DNA of 45,323 bases. Origin: Planctomycetota bacterium. Its GTDB lineage: Bacteria; Planctomycetota; UBA1135; GCA-002686595. Made by a program: the position numbers and the translations under genes. The stretch spans positions 1 through 45,323 of the forward strand of contig JAIOPM010000022.1 in NCBI GenBank assembly GCA_021413885.1, read 5' to 3'. Below are positions 34,742 through 42,414 of the stretch, piece by piece; position 1 is the stretch's first letter, and each line of letters starts with the position of its first letter. The notes under the pieces are model-generated. The model was not told the DNA's origin. It was given only the letters and a program-made list of their open reading frames with translations, and made no database searches.

Positions 34742-35683
34742 ATGGACTCGCCCGCGCTCACCGCTCCCGCCCAACCGAGCGCGAATCTCACGCGCGCGTT
34801 GCTGCGCGTTTCGGCGGTGCTCGCCGTCGTGATCGTGATCTGGTTCGTCTACGCGTTGAGCGAAGACGTCGACACGCACGCTTTCGCGCGGGTCGACACG
34901 TCGCGGGTCCGCCTGCTCTCGGGCGCGACGTGGACCGATCCGCGGTGGGAGGCGGAGCTGCGGACGAAACTCGCCGCGCTCGGTCCGATCGCGACCGAGG
35001 ACGACGAAGCGCTCGAACGCGCGGTCCGTGCGCTCTCCGGACTTTCGTTCGTCGCCGAGATCGCGACGCCGCAGGTCATCTGGCCCGACGGACTGCGCCT
35101 CGACGTACGCTTCCGCACGCCGATCGCGTGCGTGCAAGTCGGTGCCGAATACCAGGCGGTCGCGAGCGACGGCTACCTGCTCTCCGGTCGTTGGCCGGCG
35201 CCGCCGGAACGTCGCGAGGGTTATCTCCCGGTCGTCGTCGTCGGCGCGAGCGTCGAACGTCTGCACCCCGGTCCGGTCGAGTGGCCCGACGCGGCGGTCG
35301 ACGGTTTCGCGGTCGCGCAATCGATGTGGGAGTCGCTCGAGCCGCGTTCGCTCGGCGAGCTCGGCCGCATCGTGATCGACGCGCGCGAATCGCGCACCGC
35401 GACGGTCGACAACGGCGGCACCGCGTTGTTGCTCGAACAAGGTCGGCGCGTGCTCTTCGGCCGCGCGCCGAACACCGACGAGCCCGGCGAGTTGCCCGCC
35501 GCCGACAAATGGCGCGGACTCGATCGCGCGTTGCGCTACCTCGAGTCCGTCGACGACGCCGGCACGCCGAAGTTCGATTGGGAGCTCGTCGATCTGCGTT
35601 GGGATCGACCCGAAGTCGTTCCGCGCGGCGGTTTCCCGAAGGAAGACGCTCGTTCCAAGGCCGGCGCGAAGAAGAAGGACTGA
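34742..35683 (+). CDS. FtsQ/DivIB-like bitopic membrane protein
   Basis: A 313-residue protein with a short cytoplasmic tail, one membrane segment (about 20-41) and an outer beta-rich domain. The layout resembles FtsQ/DivIB: a POTRA-like start (RALSGLSFVAEIATPQVIWP), then LRLDVRFRTPIACVQVG, then an ASDGYLLSG strand comparable to the D-x-G motif of FtsQ, and near the C-terminus WELVDLRWDRP, comparable to the IDLRY-type motif. FtsQ tethers the FtsB-FtsL division subcomplex. No other division or murein gene adjoins it, so the assignment rests on pattern only. The C-terminal tail is Lys-rich. It is followed by a membrane protein four bases later. Confidence 0.55.
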   Translation: MDSPALTAPAQPSANLTRALLRVSAVLAVVIVIWFVYALSEDVDTHAFARVDTSRVRLLSGATWTDPRWEAELRTKLAALGPIATEDDEALERAVRALSGLSFVAEIATPQVIWPDGLRLDVRFRTPIACVQVGAEYQAVASDGYLLSGRWPAPPERREGYLPVVVVGASVERLHPGPVEWPDAAVDGFAVAQSMWESLEPRSLGELGRIVIDARESRTATVDNGGTALLLEQGRRVLFGRAPNTDEPGELPAADKWRGLDRALRYLESVDDAGTPKFDWELVDLRWDRPEVVPRGGFPKEDARSKAGAKKKD

Positions 35684-35687
35684 CGCG

Positions 35688-36296
35688 ATGCGTCCGTTCG
35701 CGGTCGCGGTGGCCTTCGGCGTCGCGTGCCTGCCCTTCGCGCTCGAATTCGCCGGCCGTTCGGCGTGGACGCTCGCGCCGAGTTCGACGTTGGGCTGGGT
35801 CGCGTTGGTCGCCTGCGCGGCGTTGTCGTTCGCGAGCGGCGGCGAGCGAGCGCTGAAACCGTCGGTCGTCCTCGCGACGTGGCTGCCGCTCTTCGCGCTC
35901 ACGGCGAGCGCCGATCTGCGTGCAGGCGACGAACGTGCGCGCGTCGTCGAGCACGCGCTCGGCGCGCTCGCCGTGTTCGCGGCGTGGAGCTTCGCGCTCG
36001 ATCGTTCGCGACGTTCGCCGCGCGGCGCGACGTTCGCGTTGGTCGCGTGGGGCATCGTCGCGCTCGGCGCGCCGTTGCTCGTCGCGGCGCTGACATGGGG
36101 CGCGGCCGACGAAGCGGCGAGCGCCGGTCTTTGGCTCGGCGCGTTGTCGAAAGCGAGTCCGCTCGCGTGGAGCTACGACCTCGCCGCGCGGCGGCTCGAT
36201 TCCGGTTGGAGCGCGTGGCCGTGGGCGCCGGTCGGCGCGGCCGCGTTGCTCCACGGCGCCGGCTCGTTCTTCTTCGCGCGCGAGGCGCGGCGGTGA
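35688..36296 (+). CDS. Polytopic membrane protein, unknown
   Basis: A 202-residue protein with about five or six membrane segments and no recognisable catalytic motif. Hydrophobic blocks are near 3-20, 32-50, 57-75, 85-102, 113-135 and 178-195. It starts four bases after the FtsQ-like gene and its stop overlaps the GTG start of the next gene (GTGA), so the three probably form a unit. The arrangement suggests a membrane complex with the genes on either side. No family could be named. Confidence 0.6.
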   Translation: MRPFAVAVAFGVACLPFALEFAGRSAWTLAPSSTLGWVALVACAALSFASGGERALKPSVVLATWLPLFALTASADLRAGDERARVVEHALGALAVFAAWSFALDRSRRSPRGATFALVAWGIVALGAPLLVAALTWGAADEAASAGLWLGALSKASPLAWSYDLAARRLDSGWSAWPWAPVGAAALLHGAGSFFFAREARR

Positions 36297-37267
36297 GGCT
36301 CGCGCTCGTCGTCGTGCTGGTGCTCGTCGCGGACGCGCGTGGCGGCGACGCGTCGCGTCTGCGTCGTGCGGAACTCGCGGCGAGCGGCCCGCTCGAACGC
36401 GCGAGCCTCGACCTCGGCGGCGCGGGCACCGCGACGATCGAACTCGGTCTCGCCGCCGGCGAGACGCGGCGCTTCGTCGCGCTGCTTCCTGCGCGCGAAG
36501 GCTCCGAGGCGCTCGCGCCGCGCTCATCCGACGAACATCTGCGCTTCCTCGGTTGGACGCCCGACGAAGAACGCGCACGGCGGTGGTCCGCGCTTCCGCC
36601 GGCGCTCCGTCTTCGTCCGCCGCCGACTCCGCCATCGAGCGCGAACGCCGCGAGCCTCGCCGCGCTCAGCCTCGCGTTCGCCGCCGCGTTCTTCGTCCAT
36701 CGTTTGCGCGCGCGTCCGGGACTCGCGTTGCTCGTCGGCGCGGTTGCAGCGCTCGGCGTCTTCGCGCTCGACACGGCGCTCGCGCGTCCGACGAACGCTC
36801 TCGTCGTCTACGACTACGACGCGCGCGACGGAGCCGGCGTGCGCTGGGAGTGCGCGCGCGATCGACTCGACTTCGCGTCGGACGCGGTGCTCTCGTTCGC
36901 GGTCGAGCCGGCCGAGCATGCGATCGCGGTTGCGATCGATGCGCGCGGCGACGGCTCGCCGCTCACCCGCGTCGTCGCGCGCGGCGCCGCGCTGAGTCGG
37001 GCCGAAGCTCCCGACGCCGCGGTCCCCGACCGAGCCTCGAACCGGTGGGGGGATTTCGCCGAGGTCTGGACGCGAGACGCCGACGGAGCTTGGACCGCCC
37101 GAGGGCCGTGGGCGTCGAACACCGCGCTCCCGCCGGCCGTCGCAGGCGAGGCGCGGCCGCCCGGATGGATGAATCCGGCGTTGCCGCAGGGGCTCAAGCT
37201 CCTGGTCGGTCGCGCCGCGTCCGACGTCCGCGGCGCAGAAGTTTGGGTGCGGGTCCTGGGTCCGTAG
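36293..37267 (+). CDS. Membrane protein with two domains, unknown
   Basis: A 324-residue protein starting at a GTG that overlaps the previous stop. It begins with a hydrophobic signal or anchor (LALVVVLVLVADARG), then an outer domain of about 95 residues with a Pro-rich stretch (LRLRPPPTPPSS), two closely spaced membrane segments (about 125-142 and 149-165), and a second beta-rich domain to the end (WGDFAEVWTRD, VRGAEVWVRVL). The family is unknown. It forms a coupled set with the two upstream membrane genes and lies just before the ribosomal protein operon, which has its own promoter. Confidence 0.6.
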   Translation: MRLALVVVLVLVADARGGDASRLRRAELAASGPLERASLDLGGAGTATIELGLAAGETRRFVALLPAREGSEALAPRSSDEHLRFLGWTPDEERARRWSALPPALRLRPPPTPPSSANAASLAALSLAFAAAFFVHRLRARPGLALLVGAVAALGVFALDTALARPTNALVVYDYDARDGAGVRWECARDRLDFASDAVLSFAVEPAEHAIAVAIDARGDGSPLTRVVARGAALSRAEAPDAAVPDRASNRWGDFAEVWTRDADGAWTARGPWASNTALPPAVAGEARPPGWMNPALPQGLKLLVGRAASDVRGAEVWVRVLGP

Positions 37268-37299
37268 TCGGGCGCTCGGAAGCTCCCACATCTCGGGGA

Positions 37300-37328
37300 T
37301 TGATGGGCGGAGCGGCCGTCGCTACCTT
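37300..37328 (+). promoter_or_regulatory. Candidate promoter for rplM-rpsI
   Basis: TTGATG (37300-37305), a 17-base spacer and TACCTT (37323-37328), about 110 bases before the rplM ATG. The leader would be about 100 bases, compatible with leader-based control of ribosomal protein synthesis, though no known L13-type structure was recognised. Confidence 0.4.
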
Positions 37329-37436
37329 GTTCCCCCCTCCGGACCGAAACTCCGGCCCCCCTTCGTCGGGTCGGACGTCGGCGGTCCCCGGGATCTTCAA
37401 GACAGCCGCTTCACGACAGTCGCTTCAGCACAGCCC

Positions 37437-37865
37437 ATGAGCACCACCTATTTCCGTACCCACGAAGTCGAGCAGCGTTGGCTGCTGTACGACGCCTCCG
37501 AGCACAACCTCGGACGCATGGCGGCGAAGATCGCGATGAACCTGATGGGCAAGGATCGTCCGACCTACACGTCAAACCACTTGGTCGGCGCGCACGTGGT
37601 CGTGATCAACTCGCTCAACGCGAAGCTCACCGGCAAGAAGGGCGAGACGAAGACGTACGCCCACTACACGAAGTATCCGGGCGGCTACAAGGTCGTCCCG
37701 ATCGAGCGCGTGCGCGAACGTCGCGCGAACGACGTCGTCACCCTCGCGGTGCGGCGCATGCTCCCGAAGTCCAAGCTCGGTCACGACATGCTGCGTCGCC
37801 TGAAGGTGTACGAAGGCGTCGAGCACCCGCACACCGCCCAAGCTCCCGTCAAAGTGGAGGCCTGA
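37437..37865 (+). CDS. rplM: 50S ribosomal protein L13
   Basis: A 142-residue protein of the usual L13 length. It carries the family core WLLYDASEHNLGRMAAKIA, then the DRPTYTSNHLVGAHVVVIN segment (cited in part) and AVRRMLPKSKLGHDMLRRLK near the end. It binds 23S rRNA early in 50S assembly. The start ATG lacks a clear Shine-Dalgarno. It is the first gene of the widely conserved rplM-rpsI pair, which starts five bases after its stop. Confidence 0.97.
   Translation: MSTTYFRTHEVEQRWLLYDASEHNLGRMAAKIAMNLMGKDRPTYTSNHLVGAHVVVINSLNAKLTGKKGETKTYAHYTKYPGGYKVVPIERVRERRANDVVTLAVRRMLPKSKLGHDMLRRLKVYEGVEHPHTAQAPVKVEA
37856..37860 (+). promoter_or_regulatory. Shine-Dalgarno for rpsI
   Basis: GGAGG lies inside the last codons of rplM, ten bases before the rpsI ATG at 37871. 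It is one of the few clear ribosome binding sites in the window and favours that start. Confidence 0.6.
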
Positions 37866-37870
37866 TTCCG

Positions 37871-38278
37871 ATGCCCGATTCGAACATCCACGCGAACGTC
37901 CAGTGGGGTCTCGGCCGGCGCAAGAGCGCGGTCGCCCGTGTGCGCTTGCAACCCGGTGCCGGCGGCTTCGTCGTCAACGGCCGTCCGATCGAGCAGTACT
38001 TCCCGGTCGAGGACCAACGCCGCAAGGCGCTCGCTCCGTTGAAGCTCGCGGGCCTCGAAGCGACGTACGACGTGCACTGCAACGTCGCCGGCGGCGGGCC
38101 GATCGGCCAAGCCGGCGCGGTGATGCTCGGCGTCGCGCGCGCGATCAAGACGATCAATCCGGCGCTCGACGCGCAGTTTCGCGCCGAGGGCTACCTCACG
38201 CGCGACAGCCGCATGAAGGAACGCAAGAAGTACGGCCGTCGCGGCGCGCGTCGCGGCTTCCAGTTCTCGAAGCGCTAG
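37871..38278 (+). CDS. rpsI: 30S ribosomal protein S9
   Basis: A 135-residue S9 protein. The signature GLGRRKSAVARVRLQPG is near the N-terminus and GGGPIGQAGAVMLGVARA in the middle. The C-terminus YGRRGARRGFQFSKR ends in the conserved Lys-Arg that contacts tRNA in the P site. The ATG at 37871 has a GGAGG upstream within rplM. An earlier in-frame start would run through rplM and was rejected. A hairpin terminator follows at 38305. Confidence 0.97.
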   Translation: MPDSNIHANVQWGLGRRKSAVARVRLQPGAGGFVVNGRPIEQYFPVEDQRRKALAPLKLAGLEATYDVHCNVAGGGPIGQAGAVMLGVARAIKTINPALDAQFRAEGYLTRDSRMKERKKYGRRGARRGFQFSKR

Positions 38279-38304
38279 GACCTTTCCTCGGTCCGATCGA
38301 ATCC

Positions 38305-38331
38305 GTGCGCGGCGCCGAATGGGCCGCGCGC
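38305..38331 (+). terminator. Hairpin terminator after rpsI
   Basis: GTGCGCGGC and GCCGCGCGC form a 9-bp stem (one G-U pair) around a 9-base loop, followed by GTTCGTTCC. It lies 27 bases after the rpsI stop and ahead of yebC. Confidence 0.5.
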
Positions 38332-38405
38332 GTTCGTTCCGGGCCCGCGACTTCGGAGCGCCGTCGTCCTCGGCGGTTATCCTCGTTCGAGTTCCACCAC
38401 GAGCC

Positions 38406-39161
38406 ATGGCCGGTCACTCCCACTCCGCCAACATCGCGCGCCGCAAGGGCGCGGTCGACAAGAAGCGCGGCAAGGTCTTCAGCAAGATCTCGAGCCTGAT
38501 CATCGTCGCCGCGCGCGTCGGCGGCGGCGATCCCGACATGAACCTGCGGCTGCGCTATTCGATCGAAGCGGCGCGCGCGGCGAACATGCCGAAGGACACG
38601 ATCGAGCGCGCGATCAAGAAGGGCACGGGCTCGAAGGACGGCGACTGGGAAGAGCTCGTGTACGAAGGCTACGCGCCCGGCGGCAGCGCGTTGATGGTCT
38701 CGTGCTTGACGGACAACCGCCATCGCACCGCGCCCGACGTCAAGCACCTCTTCGACAAGCACCACGGCAACCTCGGCGCGCCGGGCTCGGTCGCGTTCCT
38801 GTTCCAACACCGCGCGACGTTCGTCGTCGAGTCCGCGGGGCGGAGCGAGGACCAGATCACCGAACTCGCCCTCGAAGTCGGTGCCGACGACGTCGAGTAC
38901 GACGGCGACTTGGCGGTGATCTACGCGGCGCCGACCGAGTTCCTGCCGGTGAAGGGCGCGCTGGACAAGGCGGGCTTGAAGTTCCGCTCGGCGGAGCTCG
39001 CCTACGTGGCCCCGAACCGCGTCGCGATCACCGACAAGGAAGTCGCGAAGCGCTTGCTCAAGCTGGTCGAGGCGCTCGAGGACCTCGATGACGTGCAGAA
39101 CGTCTTCGCGAACTACGACATGCCTGCCGATTGGATCGAAGAGCTCTCCTCGGGCTCCTAA
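38406..39161 (+). CDS. YebC/PmpR-family protein
   Basis: A 251-residue member of the YebC family (DUF28, TACO1-like). The N-terminal signature MAGHSHSANIARRKGAVDKKRGKVF, here given in parts as MAGHSHSANIARRKGAVDKK and GKVF, is followed by NMPKDTIERAIKKGTG and, in domain 2, YEGYAPGGSALMV. YebC proteins are reported as transcription regulators and, more recently, as factors relieving ribosome stalling at proline-rich stretches. Which role applies here is not known. The ATG at 38406 is canonical. The length is close to the usual 240-250. Confidence 0.92.
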   Translation: MAGHSHSANIARRKGAVDKKRGKVFSKISSLIIVAARVGGGDPDMNLRLRYSIEAARAANMPKDTIERAIKKGTGSKDGDWEELVYEGYAPGGSALMVSCLTDNRHRTAPDVKHLFDKHHGNLGAPGSVAFLFQHRATFVVESAGRSEDQITELALEVGADDVEYDGDLAVIYAAPTEFLPVKGALDKAGLKFRSAELAYVAPNRVAITDKEVAKRLLKLVEALEDLDDVQNVFANYDMPADWIEELSSGS

Positions 39162-39261
39162 TCCGCCTCGATGCTTGACGCAGGGACCGCCTTGTTCGAC
39201 GCTCGTCGTGCGAAGGCATCGGCGCGTCCGAACAGCCCGCGACGGAGATCCAAGGTGACCC

Positions 39262-40188
39262 ATGGCTGAATCCATCCGCACCGTGCGCATCGTGACGGCG
39301 GACGAATCGATGTTGGCGTCCACGCGCGCCGCCGCGAGCGGTCTCGCCGGTTGGCAATTCGCGCACGTGCGCGCCGTCGAGGAGCTCGTCGAGAAACCGC
39401 CCGCGCCGGGCGACGTGATCCTGCTCGACGGCAACTTGCGTCCGAACGTCTACGAGGCGTGCCGACGCTTGACCGGCAAGACGCGCTGTCGCACGTACGT
39501 GATCGTCGAGAAGTCGAACACGTGGGCCGAGCCGATCGCGCACTTCTGCGGCGCGACCGGCGTGCTCGCGCGTCCGGTGTCCGCGCAGGACGTGCGCGCC
39601 GCGCTCGAGAAGAGCGTCGGACCGCGTTCCGCGTTGCCGACCGACACGCGCGGCGCGGCGCACGAACCGAACTTCCCCGAGAAGTTGCTGCGCGACCTGA
39701 CCGGTGCGATCAACAAGTCGTTGGTCGTCGCGCTGACCGACCCCGAGACCAACCTTTTCAACTACGCGTTCCTCAACTACAAGCTCGACGAGGAGTTCAA
39801 GCGCGCGCAGCGCTTCGGACATCCGCTCGCGTGCGTGATGCTCGGCTTCGAAGGCCAGGCGTCGGAGGAAGTGCTGCGACAGCTCTCCGGGATCTTCCTG
39901 TCAAGCGCGCGCGACACCGACGTGCTCGGACGCTTCGACGAGAACTCGTTCCTGTTCCTGTTGCCGAACTCCGGTCCCGACGGCGCGCAAGTGATGGCGA
40001 AGCGCGTCGGCCAAGCGGCCGAGGACTTGAAGTTGCGCGATTTGGTCGGCGATCCGCTGCAGATCTCGGTCGGCATCTCGTTCTCGCCGCACCCAGAGGT
40101 CAAGAAGCGCGAGGATCTCTTCTCGCTCGCGCGGCGTTCGTTCCTCGCTGCCCAACAAGCGGGCGGCGGCGTGGTCACCACGCCCTGA
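39262..40188 (+). CDS. Receiver-like domain fused to degenerate GGDEF domain
   Basis: A 308-residue predicted signalling protein. The first 120 residues have a response-regulator receiver pattern: an acidic pair near VTADES, the phosphoacceptor-type Asp in DVILLDGNL (about 56) and a Lys-less end. The second part (about 150-300) follows the diguanylate cyclase fold with LTDPETNLFNYAFLNYKLDE (the usual LTGLxNR region) and RFDENSFLFLLP where GGDEF belongs. The GG[DE]EF signature is replaced by GRFDENSF, so cyclase activity is unlikely; GTP or c-di-GMP sensing or protein binding is possible. It is followed closely by the FHA-like gene. Confidence 0.7.
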   Translation: MAESIRTVRIVTADESMLASTRAAASGLAGWQFAHVRAVEELVEKPPAPGDVILLDGNLRPNVYEACRRLTGKTRCRTYVIVEKSNTWAEPIAHFCGATGVLARPVSAQDVRAALEKSVGPRSALPTDTRGAAHEPNFPEKLLRDLTGAINKSLVVALTDPETNLFNYAFLNYKLDEEFKRAQRFGHPLACVMLGFEGQASEEVLRQLSGIFLSSARDTDVLGRFDENSFLFLLPNSGPDGAQVMAKRVGQAAEDLKLRDLVGDPLQISVGISFSPHPEVKKREDLFSLARRSFLAAQQAGGGVVTTP

Positions 40189-40261
40189 TTTGCACGTCGG
40201 CCGCGCGTCGGCTCCGCTCCCCGAAAATCCGCCGGTTCTGCATGCGCACCCGCGCTGCGTG

Positions 40262-40933
40262 ATGAACGCTCGAGTGCGCTTCCAACTCGCCGTCGACGAC
40301 GCGGGCGAATTCCTGGTCGCCGGCGGACGCACGCTGACGCTCGGCCACGCGAAGAACCGCGCGGTCGATCTGCCGGTGCTCGCGGATCTCTACGCCGAGC
40401 ACGCGCGCTTCGAGTTCCGGCCTGAGACGTTCCATCAGGCTGCGAGTTGGCGTCTCACGCCGACGCCCGAGCTCCTCGCCGCCGGCCGCGACCTCGCGGT
40501 CGACGGCCGTCCAGTCGGCGCCGGCCTCGACGTCGGCCACGGCCAACGCATCGAGTTCTCGCCGCAGCTCGCCGCGCGCCTCACCGCGCCCGCGCCGGCG
40601 TCGAGCACGTTCCTGCTGGAGTTCGAGCGGGGAGCGGAGTGCCTCGGCGCGCAACGCATCCTGCTCTTCGCGCCCGGTCCCGGCGGGCTCGTCGTGATCG
40701 GTCGTCGCGCGCGGTCGCACGCTCGCGTCGCGCGCTTGCCGGGCGAGATCCGTCTGTTCGAGGATGCCGAGCGCTTGGTCGTCGTGTCCGACGTCGCGTT
40801 GCGCGTCGACGCGGGCGAGGTCGCGACCGAGCACCGCTTCGACTTGCCGCTCGACGCGCGACGCACGCTTTCGGTGACACGCGCCGACAAGGCCGAGCCG
40901 CCTTTTTTCGTCACCCTGGCGCCCGCCGATTAG
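40262..40933 (+). CDS. FHA-like domain protein
   Basis: A 223-residue protein. Residues 1-100 resemble an FHA fold: a strand pair, then LTLGHAKNRAVDLPVLADLY and AEHARFEF, comparable to the GR...S...H arrangement that reads phosphothreonine, although the GR dipeptide reads GH. The second half is beta-rich and may be a second FHA-type or other beta domain. Such proteins often partner with Ser/Thr kinases, and one lies at 42415. A TTG at 40190 would add 24 residues; the ATG at 40262 is preferred because the fold starts there. Family assignment is tentative. Confidence 0.55.
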   Translation: MNARVRFQLAVDDAGEFLVAGGRTLTLGHAKNRAVDLPVLADLYAEHARFEFRPETFHQAASWRLTPTPELLAAGRDLAVDGRPVGAGLDVGHGQRIEFSPQLAARLTAPAPASSTFLLEFERGAECLGAQRILLFAPGPGGLVVIGRRARSHARVARLPGEIRLFEDAERLVVVSDVALRVDAGEVATEHRFDLPLDARRTLSVTRADKAEPPFFVTLAPAD

Positions 40934-41164
40934 TCGAGACGGTCTCCTCGGCGCGGAATTCCTTTCCTCGATCGCCCGCGCCGCGTCACGGATGCGCAGG
41001 AAAGTGGATTCTGAGGTAGCGTTGAGTGCGTCGCCCGGATGGACTCGAATTCCTCGAATCCCCCGGGAACGTTCCGCGCCTTTTGCGCTTCCTTCCTTCA
41101 GGCCCTGCCCCTCGAGGTCGTTCAACCTCCCCCTGAAGTCGTCGGTCGCGCCCCACTCCAAGAC

Positions 41165-42199
41165 ATGCAACTCAGAATCCTGCCGCTGTTCGTCGCCTCG
41201 TTCATCGCTCTCCCCGCTCTCGCCCAAGTCCAACCCGATGCCGGGGTCGACCAAACGATCACCCTCGATGTCGGCGCGGCGCTCCAAGGCGCGCTGCCCG
41301 GACGTTCGCCGCTCGCGTACTGGACCGCCGACGGCAACGGCACGACCGAGAACTCGATCGTCTTCTACGACGACACGACCGGCGTCACGAGCTCGCCGGT
41401 GCTGCGCAACGCGGCGGGCAAGGTGTTCGGCTGGCCGAGCGACTTGCTCGAGATCAACGGCTCGGTCTACGGCATCGAGAGCCTCTACCGCTACCTCTAC
41501 ACGGTGGACGTCTCGACCGGCATCTGCACGCCGGTCGGCGCCGCGAACACGTGGAAGGACGTTTACTGCCTCGCTCACGATCCGGCGACCGACCGCATCT
41601 TCGGCGTCGATCTGCTGAAGAAGCAGGTGCTGCGTTTCGCGCGCACCACGGGCAAGGTGACCGCGGTCGGCTCGGCGACGCTCAAGGGCTACACGCTGAT
41701 CCGCGCGCTCGCGTTCCGCGCCGCCGACGCGCAGCTCTACGCCGTCGACCAAGGGACCGACAAGCTGCTCAAGATCGATCCGGTCACCGGCAAGGTGACC
41801 TTCGTGCGCACGCTGCCGGCGGACGCATTCGCCCGCATCGAGGAGCTCACGTTCTTCGGCGACGATCTCTACGCGACCAACGCCTACCAGGACCCGAAGG
41901 GCGCCTTGATCTCCTGCCAGCTCCAGCGCATCAGCCTCGCGCCGAACGGTCCGGTCGAGAACGTCGGTCCGGTGATCGACTCGGTTTCGCCGCACGCGCT
42001 CGTGATCCACTCGGTGCCCGAGAACTTCGAGTGGGCCCAGACCAGCGGTCCCGGCGTCGCGACGTTTTCCGACACCAAGGCGCTCGCGCCGACGGTCGCG
42101 TTCTCCGCGACGGGGACGTACGTGCTCGCGTTGACGGCCGCGGCGCTCTCGGGCCCGGTCGTCGACACGGTGACGATCACGGTCGACCCGGCGCCGTAA
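41165..42199 (+). CDS. Secreted beta-propeller-like protein with PKD-type C-terminus
   Basis: A 344-residue exported protein. A clear signal peptide (MQLRILPLFVASFIALPALAQ) ends at an AQ cleavage-like site. The body (about 45-265) has repeated strand units of the propeller type, for example LYRYLYTVDVSTGICTPVG, DRIFGVDLLKKQVLRFA and AQLYAVDQGTDKLLKIDP. The last 80 residues (FEWAQTSGPGVATFSD ... VDTVTITVDP) match the PKD/Ig-like domain pattern. It is probably extracellular or periplasmic; the ligand is unknown. An open frame upstream to 41039 exists, but the signal peptide fixes the start. A hairpin terminator follows. Confidence 0.7.
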   Translation: MQLRILPLFVASFIALPALAQVQPDAGVDQTITLDVGAALQGALPGRSPLAYWTADGNGTTENSIVFYDDTTGVTSSPVLRNAAGKVFGWPSDLLEINGSVYGIESLYRYLYTVDVSTGICTPVGAANTWKDVYCLAHDPATDRIFGVDLLKKQVLRFARTTGKVTAVGSATLKGYTLIRALAFRAADAQLYAVDQGTDKLLKIDPVTGKVTFVRTLPADAFARIEELTFFGDDLYATNAYQDPKGALISCQLQRISLAPNGPVENVGPVIDSVSPHALVIHSVPENFEWAQTSGPGVATFSDTKALAPTVAFSATGTYVLALTAAALSGPVVDTVTITVDPAP

Positions 42200-42219
42200 C
42201 ACATCGGGCTCGGATCGAC

Positions 42220-42250
42220 GAGGCGGACGCTCGGACGAGCGCTCCGCCTC
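42220..42250 (+). terminator. Hairpin terminator after the propeller-like protein gene
   Basis: GAGGCGGA-CGCT pairs with AGCG-C-TCCGCCTC (12 pairs, one bulge) around a six-base loop, 20 bases past the stop at 42199, followed by GCGTGCTTTC. Confidence 0.5.
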
Positions 42251-42414
42251 GCGTGCTTTCAGGGCCGGCGTGAAATGCGCGCGGTGCGTCGGCGTAGCCC
42301 GCCGCGTCGGGCGGCGGAGTCGTCCGCGCTCGCACACCGAACCGCGCTCGTCGCCGCTCGTCGCATGGACCGCCCGCTTCCGCTATCGTCATCCGAACGC
42401 GCTCGGGCTTCGCG

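Noticed and set aside
40190..40261. A TTG start for the FHA-like protein
   Set aside because: The added 24 residues are Pro/His-rich and outside the predicted fold; ATG 40262 is better placed.
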